Below are positions 58,356 to 64,000 of a DNA stretch of 64,000 nucleotides, piece after piece (position 1 is the stretch's first letter; every line of letters starts with the position of its first letter). This stretch comes from Streptomyces rimosus (GTDB taxonomy: Bacteria > Actinomycetota > Actinomycetes > Streptomycetales > Streptomycetaceae), in NCBI RefSeq assembly GCF_008704655.1, contig NZ_CP023688.1, positions 6,950,001 through 7,014,000 of the forward strand, written 5' to 3'. The notes under the pieces are model-generated. The model saw nothing but the letters and a program-made list of their open reading frames with translations. It did no database searches and was not told the DNA's origin. Position numbers and translations under genes: made by a program.

Positions 58356-59104
58356 CCGCCGAGCGCCGGGCCGTGGGGGACCCGGACGCCGCGGACCGCC
58401 GGGCCACCGGGGAGCCCGGCGGTACCGCGGAGCACGGCGGTATCGCGGAGCGCCTGGCCGCCGTCGCCCGCCGCCTCGGCCTGGCCTGCGAGCGGGCCGG
58501 GGTGGCGCCCCGGGACGTACGGTTCGTCGCCGTCAGCAAGTTCCACGGCACGCCCGCGCTCACCGCCGCCCTGGAGGCCGGCCACCGCCACTACGGCGAG
58601 AGCCGCGTACAGGAGGCCCAGCGCAAGTGGCCGCCCCTACAGGAGCGCTACCCCGGCACCCGCCTCCACCTCATCGGACCGCTCCAGACCAACAAGGCCG
58701 CGGCGGCCGTCGGCGCCTTCGACGTCCTGCACAGCCTGGACCGGCCCCGCCTGGCCGCGGCCCTGGCCGCCGCCATGGAGCGCACCGGCCGCCGCCCGGA
58801 CTGCTTCGTGCAGGTCAACACCGGCGACGAACCGCACAAGAGCGGGGTGCCGGTCGCCGGGGTGGACGCGTTCGTCAAGGAGTGCGTGGGCACGTACGGG
58901 CTGCCCGTCGTCGGCCTGATGTGCATTCCGCCCTACGGCGGCGACCCGCGCCCGCACTTCCGGCTGTTGCGCGCACTGGCCGCCGAACACGGCCTGCGCG
59001 AGCTCAGTATGGGGATGAGCGCCGACTTCGAGACCGCGGTGGCGGAAGGCGCGACCACGGTCCGCGTCGGCGAGGCGGTCTTCGGGCCGCGCCCGCGTCC
59101 CTGA
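58352..59104 (+). CDS. Second YggS/PLPBP-type PLP-binding protein
   Basis: 250 aa. Divergent paralogue of 12186-12917. PLP Lys is probably Lys63 in VAVSKFHGTPAL; GESRVQEAQRKWP, HLIGPLQTNKAAAAV and SMGMSADFETAVAEGATTVRVG are conserved family motifs. A disordered N-terminus of about 30 residues precedes the barrel. ATG overlaps the PLP-enzyme stop. It may supply PLP to the neighbouring enzyme or act on an amino acid. Confidence 0.88.
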   Translation: MTAERRAVGDPDAADRRATGEPGGTAEHGGIAERLAAVARRLGLACERAGVAPRDVRFVAVSKFHGTPALTAALEAGHRHYGESRVQEAQRKWPPLQERYPGTRLHLIGPLQTNKAAAAVGAFDVLHSLDRPRLAAALAAAMERTGRRPDCFVQVNTGDEPHKSGVPVAGVDAFVKECVGTYGLPVVGLMCIPPYGGDPRPHFRLLRALAAEHGLRELSMGMSADFETAVAEGATTVRVGEAVFGPRPRP

Positions 59105-59113
59105 GGAGTCACC

Positions 59114-60049
59114 GTGGCCGCGCTGTTCGTCTTCAGTCTCTTCTCCGCGCTGGTGGACGTCTTCGCCTCGGAGCGCCTGCAGCAGGTGGACCCGGGGAGC
59201 GTGGCCGCGGTCGCCTTCACGCTCACCGGGGCGCTCTTCTGCCTGCTCGCCGTCGTACGGCTGCGTCCGGCCCGGCTGCGGGCCGTCATCCGGGCGCACG
59301 CCGCCGACCTGGTCGTCCTCAACATCACCACGGCCGTCACCTGGCTGACCCTGCTGTACGCCCTCAAGCTCATGGAACCGGCCGTCGCCAACGTCGTGTC
59401 CATCGCCATCGGCCCCGCCTGCACCGTCCTCCTCCAGGTCCTGTGGTGGAAGCGGGACCGCGTCCTGCCGGGCGAACTCCTCTCCGCGCTCGGCATCCTG
59501 CTCACCCTGGCCGGCCTGGTCTGGGCGTCGCTGGACGGCCACAGCGGCGTGGGGGACCGCGCCGCTCTGGCCATGACGCTGGGCCTGTGCGCCGCGGTCG
59601 CCTCCGGCGCCGGCGGGGCCGCCAACGTCGTCTTCTCCGCCCGGCTGGGCGCCGCCGGGGTGGACGTGCCCACCGTCATGGGCCTGCGGTTCGCCCTGGT
59701 GGCGGCCGTCGGCTGGACGCTGGCCGCGTTCTCCGGCACCGAGCAGCTGGGCCGGGCGCTGGTGCCGGGCGCGGTGGTGGCCGTCATCGGCGTCTCGATC
59801 CCCGCGTACCTGGTGCAGATCGGGGTGCGGAAGGTGACTCCGATGACCGCCTCCATGATCTGCTCGCTGGCCCCGGGCCTGACCCTGCTGATCCAGCCGG
59901 CCGACGACCGGCTGACATTCTCGGTGCCGTCGACCGCCGGCATCGCCGTGATCACCGTCTTCATCGCGTTCGGGCTGCTGGCCCGGCGGGGCGCGCCCCC
60001 GGCCGCGGCGGTCCAGGAAGGCAAGCTCCATGCAGTGTCTGATCGTTGA
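59114..60049 (+). CDS. DMT-superfamily (EamA) exporter
   Basis: 311 aa with about ten hydrophobic segments, two EamA halves (about 5-130 and 150-295). EamA proteins often export amino acids or small metabolites, and in such a cluster it may export the product and give self-protection. GTG with GAGGAG upstream, 9 bases after the previous stop; its end overlaps the ATP-grasp gene by 20 bases. Confidence 0.87.
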   Translation: MAALFVFSLFSALVDVFASERLQQVDPGSVAAVAFTLTGALFCLLAVVRLRPARLRAVIRAHAADLVVLNITTAVTWLTLLYALKLMEPAVANVVSIAIGPACTVLLQVLWWKRDRVLPGELLSALGILLTLAGLVWASLDGHSGVGDRAALAMTLGLCAAVASGAGGAANVVFSARLGAAGVDVPTVMGLRFALVAAVGWTLAAFSGTEQLGRALVPGAVVAVIGVSIPAYLVQIGVRKVTPMTASMICSLAPGLTLLIQPADDRLTFSVPSTAGIAVITVFIAFGLLARRGAPPAAAVQEGKLHAVSDR

Positions 60050-61286
60050 CGCCTACTCCACCGGCCGCTTCCTGCCGGCCGTCCTCGCCGAACGCGGTGT
60101 CAAGTGCGTCCATGTGCAAAGCTCACCCGACATCCCCGACTACCTCCAGCGCACCTTCCCGCAGGGCGCTTTCACCGAGACCCTGCTGTACGACGGCGAC
60201 CTGGAGGCCCTGCTGGAGGCGGTCCGCCCGTCCGCTCCCGCCTTCGTCCTGCCCGGCAACGAGACGGCCGTCGACCTCACCGACACCCTCGCCCGCCACC
60301 TCGGCCTGCCCGGGAACGCCCCGGACGAGCGGCGGGTGCGGCGCGACAAGTACGACATGGCCATGGCCGTACGGGCCCACGGGCTGCGCGCCCCCGACAC
60401 CCTGCGCACCTCGCGCTTCGACACGGCCTACGCATGGGCGCGGGCGCACGGCAGGTGGCCGCTGGTGGTCAAACCCGCCGACAGCGCGGGCACCGACAAC
60501 GTCTTCTTCTGCGCCGATCCGGTCGAACTGTGCACCGCCTTCAACCACATCCTCGGTTCGTCCAACATCCAGGGCGCCCGCAACAAGACCGTCGTCCTCC
60601 AGGAACGCCTGGCCGGAACCGAGTACTTCGCCAACACCGTCAGCGTCGCGGGACGCCACCACATCGCGGAGATCTGGCGCTACCACAAGCGGCGCGGCCG
60701 CGGCGGGGCGGCGATCTACGACTACGAGGAGCCGCTGGCCGCGGACGATCCCGCTGCCGCCGCCCTCAGGCCGTACCTCCTGGGCGTTCTGGACGCGCTC
60801 GGCGTGCGGTACGGGCCCGCGCACTCGGAGGTCATGCTGACCGGCGAGGGGCCCGTCCTGATCGAGACCGGCGCCCGGCTGGCCGGCAGCATCCTGCCGC
60901 ACGTGGTCAGCCGCTGCTTCGGCACCAACCATGTGGAACTGGCCGCCCTGGCCGGCAGCGACCCGGCCGCCTTCGCCGCCCGCGCCGCGGTCCCGGCCGA
61001 GCCGCGCACCGGCCTGCGCTACGTCTCGCTGATCTCCCCGTTCGCGGGCCGGCTGCTCTCCCTGGACGGTTTCGAGCGGCTGCGCGAGCTGCCCTCGTAC
61101 GCCGACCACTTCCTCGGCGTACGGGCGGGCGAATACCTCAGCCCCACCGTGGACTCGGCGACCTCGCCCGGCGTCTGCTACCTCCTGCACGAGGACGCGC
61201 GGCAGATCGAGGAGGACTACCGGCGGCTGCGCGCGCTGGAACTCCAGGAGCCGGGCGGTCTCTACGAGATCGCGCGGACACGGTAG
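60030..61286 (+). CDS. ATP-grasp ligase
   Basis: 418 aa. An N-terminal pre-ATP-grasp domain (CLIVDAYSTGRFLPAVLAERG) precedes the ATP-grasp fold: VRRDKYDMAMAVRAHGL, PLVVKPADSAGTDNVFF (nucleotide Lys), QERLAGTEYFANTVSV and ETGARLAGS (metal-binding Glu/Asn-type region). The architecture is that of L-amino acid ligases such as BacD-like enzymes, which join two amino acids with ATP. AGGAAGG before ATG. Last gene of the cluster. Substrates unknown. Confidence 0.87.
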   Translation: MQCLIVDAYSTGRFLPAVLAERGVKCVHVQSSPDIPDYLQRTFPQGAFTETLLYDGDLEALLEAVRPSAPAFVLPGNETAVDLTDTLARHLGLPGNAPDERRVRRDKYDMAMAVRAHGLRAPDTLRTSRFDTAYAWARAHGRWPLVVKPADSAGTDNVFFCADPVELCTAFNHILGSSNIQGARNKTVVLQERLAGTEYFANTVSVAGRHHIAEIWRYHKRRGRGGAAIYDYEEPLAADDPAAAALRPYLLGVLDALGVRYGPAHSEVMLTGEGPVLIETGARLAGSILPHVVSRCFGTNHVELAALAGSDPAAFAARAAVPAEPRTGLRYVSLISPFAGRLLSLDGFERLRELPSYADHFLGVRAGEYLSPTVDSATSPGVCYLLHEDARQIEEDYRRLRALELQEPGGLYEIARTR

Positions 61287-61302
61287 GGGCCCCGGGGGGA
61301 GG

Positions 61303-61331
61303 GCCCGGGGTGCGACCGGCGCACCCCGGGC
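61303..61331. terminator. Bidirectional terminator
   Basis: Perfect 12-bp inverted repeat (61303-61314, 61320-61331) with a 5-base loop between convergent genes. Confidence 0.75.
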
Positions 61332-61964
61332 TCACAGCCCGAGCTGGGCCTCCAGCACCCTGGCCACCGCGTCCTTGTCCCCGTCCAGCTCGACATCGGC
61401 CGCCGACTGCCGCCCGTAGACGAACAGCACCAGCTCGCCCGGCCCGCCGGTGGCCGTGACGACCGGGGTGCCGCGGTGGGCCACCGCGGTCTGGCCGTTC
61501 GGGCGGCGCAGCACCAGCCCCACCGGCGACTTGCGGCCCAGCACCCGCGCCATCTTCTCCAGCCGCGACCACAGCGCGTCCGAGAAGACCGGGTCCAGCT
61601 CGCGCGGCGTCCAGTCCGGCTGCGCACGCCGTACGTCCTCGGCGTGCACATAGAACTCGACGGTGTTCGACGCCTCGTCGATCTGCTTGAGCGCGAACGG
61701 CGACATCCGGGGCGGACCGGTCCGGATCAGCCGCACCAGCTCGTCGTACGGCTTCGCGGCGAACTCCCGCTGCACCCGCTCCAGGCGGCCCGCCAGCGGC
61801 TTGATGAGCAGACCGCCGGCCGCGTCCGCGCGCCGCTCGCGCACCACCACATGGGCGGCGAGATCGCGGGTCTTCCAGCCCTCGCACAGCGTCGGCGCGT
61901 CGGGCCCGGCGCCCTCCAGCAGGTCCGCCAGCAACAGCCGTTCGCGGTTCGCATGGGTCGACAT
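61332..61964 (-). CDS. TIGR03085-like metal-binding (DinB/MDMPI superfamily) protein
   Basis: 210 aa. The N-terminal helical bundle has the family's [17 protein letters not shown] region, including the His expected to bind metal, and later [16 protein letters not shown] with the second His pair; the C-terminal part resembles MDMPI tails. Mycothiol-dependent enzymes are relatives, but the substrate is unknown. TAGGCT 6 bases upstream of ATG; leaderless start predicted. Confidence 0.8.
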   Translation of the reverse strand: MSTHANRERLLLADLLEGAGPDAPTLCEGWKTRDLAAHVVVRERRADAAGGLLIKPLAGRLERVQREFAAKPYDELVRLIRTGPPRMSPFALKQIDEASNTVEFYVHAEDVRRAQPDWTPRELDPVFSDALWSRLEKMARVLGRKSPVGLVLRRPNGQTAVAHRGTPVVTATGGPGELVLFVYGRQSAADVELDGDKDAVARVLEAQLGL

Positions 61965-61970
61965 GGGGCC

Positions 61971-61976
61971 AGCCTA
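61971..61976 (-). promoter_or_regulatory. -10 hexamer TAGGCT before the TIGR03085-like gene
   Basis: TAGGCT on the - strand ends exactly 6 bases before ATG 61964. Confidence 0.5.
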
Positions 61977-62075
61977 CGGCCGGGGATCGACGGGTGCCAC
62001 GGTGCCGCGCGGCCCTGCCGTGCCGGGTGCGTCCGGATCGCGTCACCGGACGGCGCGGCCCGCGGCCGTACGGCC

Positions 62076-62195
62076 TCAGCTGCTGAGCAGCAGGACAGCG
62101 GCGACCACCAGCCCGGCGACGAAGATCGCGAGCAGCACCACCGACGCGACCTTCGCCGTGCGATCGGCGTCCGGAGGCGGCGGCTGGCGGGTCAT
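62076..62195 (-). CDS. 39-residue membrane protein
   Basis: 39 aa: a short Pro-rich start ([15 protein letters not shown]) and one membrane helix ([21 protein letters not shown]). No Shine-Dalgarno; CATGCT (62202-62207, - strand) ends 6 bases before the ATG. Divergent from hisI. Function unknown. Confidence 0.65.
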   Translation of the reverse strand: MTRQPPPPDADRTAKVASVVLLAIFVAGLVVAAVLLLSS

Positions 62196-62201
62196 GGGTG
62201 C

Positions 62202-62207
62202 AGCATG
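62202..62207 (-). promoter_or_regulatory. -10 hexamer CATGCT before the 39-residue gene
   Basis: Six bases before ATG 62195 on the - strand. Confidence 0.4.
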
Positions 62208-62273
62208 CCGTACGCCGGCCCGCCGCGTGCGCCACCGGGGCGGCACCCGGCACACCGGGCACCCGCCGCACGG

Positions 62274-62279
62274 CACAAT
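62274..62279 (+). promoter_or_regulatory. -10 hexamer CACAAT before hisI
   Basis: CACAAT ends 6 bases before ATG 62286; no Shine-Dalgarno. Confidence 0.5.
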
Positions 62280-62285
62280 GGAGCC

Positions 62286-62651
62286 ATGAGCAGCCGCGTC
62301 CTGGATTCCCAGCTCGACCCCGCCGTCGCCGCCCGCCTCAAGCGCGACGCCGACGGCCTGGTCCCCGCCATCGCCCAGCAGTACGACACCGGCGAGGTGC
62401 TGATGCTCGGCTGGATGGACGACGAGGCGCTGCACCGCACGCTCACCACCGGCCGCTGCACGTACTGGAGCCGCAGCCGCCAGGAGTACTGGGTCAAGGG
62501 CGACACCTCCGGACACGTCCAGCACGTGAAGTCCGTCGCCCTGGACTGCGACGCGGACACGATCCTGGTGAAGGTCGACCAGGTCGGCGCTGCCTGCCAC
62601 ACCGGAGCCCGCACCTGCTTCGATGAGGATGTGCTCACCGAAGGGCAGTAG
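62286..62651 (+). CDS. hisI: Phosphoribosyl-AMP cyclohydrolase
   Basis: Third step of histidine synthesis. 121 aa, cyclohydrolase domain only. Motifs [18 protein letters not shown] and the metal-binding [12 protein letters not shown]...[12 protein letters not shown] are intact. Separated from the main his operon by about 11.6 kb here and placed 10 bases before trpE. Confidence 0.96.
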   Translation: MSSRVLDSQLDPAVAARLKRDADGLVPAIAQQYDTGEVLMLGWMDDEALHRTLTTGRCTYWSRSRQEYWVKGDTSGHVQHVKSVALDCDADTILVKVDQVGAACHTGARTCFDEDVLTEGQ

Positions 62652-62661
62652 GCTCCGCGCC

Positions 62662-64000
62662 ATGACCTCGGGAACCACCGGCACCGCCACACCGGACCTG
62701 GAGAACTTCCGTACGCTCGCGAAGGACCGCCGGGTCATCCCCGTCACCCGGCGCCTGCTCGCCGACGGCGACACCCCGGTGGGCCTCTACCGCAAGCTGG
62801 CCGCCGAACGCCCGGGCACCTTCCTGCTCGAATCGGCCGAGAACGGCCGCACCTGGTCCCGGTACTCCTTCATCGGCGTCCGCAGCGCCGCCACCCTGAC
62901 CGTGCGCGACGGGCAGGCCCACTGGCTGGGCACCCCGCCGGTCGGCGTGCCCACCGAAGGCGACCCGCTCGCCGCGCTGCGCGCCACCGTCGAGGCCCTG
63001 CACACCCCGCGGGACCTCATAGAGGGCCAGGGCCTGCCGCCCTTCACCGGCGGCATGGTGGGCTACCTCGGCTACGACATCGTGCGCCGGCTGGAGAAGA
63101 TCGGCGACAGCACGGCGGACGACCTCGGGCTGCCCGAGCTGACCATGCTGCTCACCTCCGACCTGGCCGTACTGGACCACTGGAACGGCACGGTCCTGCT
63201 GATCGCCAACGCCATCAACCACAACGACCTGGAGACGGGCGTGGACGAGGCGTACGCGGACGCGGTGGCCCGCCTGGACGCCATGGCCTACGACCTGGCC
63301 CGCCCGGCCCCCGCGAGCGCCGCGGCCCTGCCGCCGTCCGAACTGCCCCCGTACACGGCGAAGTGGGGCGGCGCGTCGTACCAGGAGGCGGTCGAGGACA
63401 TCAAGGAGCGCATCCGCGCGGGCGACGCCTTCCAGGTCGTACCGTCCCAGCGCTTCGAAACCGGGTGCACCGCCTCGGCGTTGGACGTCTACCGGGTGCT
63501 GCGCGCCACCAACCCCAGCCCCTACATGTACCTGCTGCGCTTCGAGGACGGCGTCGACGTGGTCGGCTCCAGCCCGGAAGCGCTGGTCAAGGTCGAGAAC
63601 GGGCAGGCCACGCTGCACCCCATCGCCGGCACCCGGCCGCGCGGCGCGAGCGTCCCGGAGGACCAGGCCCTGGCCGACGAGCTGATGGCCGACCCCAAGG
63701 AGCGCGCCGAACACCTGATGCTCGTCGATCTCGGCCGCAACGACCTGGGCCGGGTCTGCGAACCCGGCAGCGTCGAGGTCGTCGACTTCATGTCCATCGA
63801 GCGCTACAGCCACGTCATGCACATCGTCTCCACGGTGACCGGCCGCCTGGCGCCCGGCCGCACCGCCTTCGACGTGCTCACCGCCTGCTTCCCCGCCGGC
63901 ACCCTCTCCGGCGCCCCGAAGCCGCGCGCCATGCAGATCATCGAGGAGCTGGAGCCCAGCCGGCGCGGTCTGTACGGCGGCTGCGTCGGCTACCTGGACT
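62662..64000 (+). CDS. trpE: Anthranilate synthase component I, 5' part
   Basis: First enzyme of tryptophan synthesis, truncated by the window end after about 446 codons. N-terminal region RRLLADGDTPVGLYRKL and LLESAENGRTWSRYSFIG (Trp feedback site type), then the chorismate-binding domain with GDAFQVVPSQRFE, SSPEALVKVENGQ, GTRPRG and LVDLGRNDLGRV. A TAGGCT hexamer overlapping the hisI stop (62649-62654) lies 7 bases before ATG, so a separate leaderless transcript is possible. Confidence 0.95.
   Translation, partial: MTSGTTGTATPDLENFRTLAKDRRVIPVTRRLLADGDTPVGLYRKLAAERPGTFLLESAENGRTWSRYSFIGVRSAATLTVRDGQAHWLGTPPVGVPTEGDPLAALRATVEALHTPRDLIEGQGLPPFTGGMVGYLGYDIVRRLEKIGDSTADDLGLPELTMLLTSDLAVLDHWNGTVLLIANAINHNDLETGVDEAYADAVARLDAMAYDLARPAPASAAALPPSELPPYTAKWGGASYQEAVEDIKERIRAGDAFQVVPSQRFETGCTASALDVYRVLRATNPSPYMYLLRFEDGVDVVGSSPEALVKVENGQATLHPIAGTRPRGASVPEDQALADELMADPKERAEHLMLVDLGRNDLGRVCEPGSVEVVDFMSIERYSHVMHIVSTVTGRLAPGRTAFDVLTACFPAGTLSGAPKPRAMQIIEELEPSRRGLYGGCVGYLD

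Overview
The window is high-GC chromosomal DNA from a Streptomyces or very close relative. The evidence is GC-rich third codon positions, frequent GTG starts and ATGA/GTGA overlaps, a division/cell-wall cluster without ftsA or murC, a large Pro/Gln/Gly-rich DivIVA, PriA (HisA/TrpF) in the his operon, and a T-box in front of ileS. No rRNA, tRNA, CRISPR array, insertion sequence or prophage was seen.

Layout. 1-15.2 kb: cell-wall and division cluster on the + strand (ftsI 3' end, murE, murF, mraY, murD, ftsW, murG, ftsQ, ftsZ, pgeF, yggS, sepF, yggT, divIVA). 15.2-19.4 kb: terminator, a dispersed repeat, ileS on the - strand behind a translational T-box leader. 19.4-25.6 kb: a DksA-type zinc-finger protein with a histone-H1-like tail, lspA, a RluD-type pseudouridine synthase, a CPA1 antiporter, an MscS channel and a dienelactone-hydrolase-like protein. 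25.7-32.2 kb (- strand): a Tat-exported PhoD-like phosphatase, two tandem copies of a two-gene module (membrane protein with conserved cysteines plus membrane-anchored DsbA-like thioredoxin), and a DUF2252 protein. 32.4-37.9 kb: dnaE, a 58-residue protein and a NYN-domain protein. 37.9-38.5 kb: gene-free stretch with an inverted pair of the dispersed repeat. 38.5-44.6 kb: ABC transporter, DUF2567-like membrane protein, the 24-residue ribosomal protein bL37, YbaK, a Lon-N-domain protein and a repeat-rich membrane protein. 44.9-50.6 kb: hisD-hisC-hisB-small membrane protein-hisH-priA-RidA-like-hisF, with mostly overlapping or closely abutting genes, closed by a terminator. 50.8-61.3 kb: likely accessory segment with a small protein, a LysM/M23 peptidase, an sdhCAB operon with a divergent LysR regulator, and a five-gene operon (phosphoribosyltransferase, fold-type II PLP enzyme, second YggS-type protein, DMT exporter, ATP-grasp ligase) that looks like a compact small-molecule pathway. 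61.3-64 kb: return to housekeeping (TIGR03085-like protein, small membrane protein, hisI, trpE 5' part).

The strongest candidates for something not yet described are the duplicated DsbA-like/membrane-cysteine module, where the membrane protein may be an unrecognised oxidase partner, and the five-gene PLP/ATP-grasp operon. A dispersed intergenic repeat of roughly 200 bp, present three times, and a recurring pattern of -10 hexamers 6-8 nt before start codons (predicted leaderless genes) are the main non-coding observations. All calls are by reading the sequence; no database search was run.
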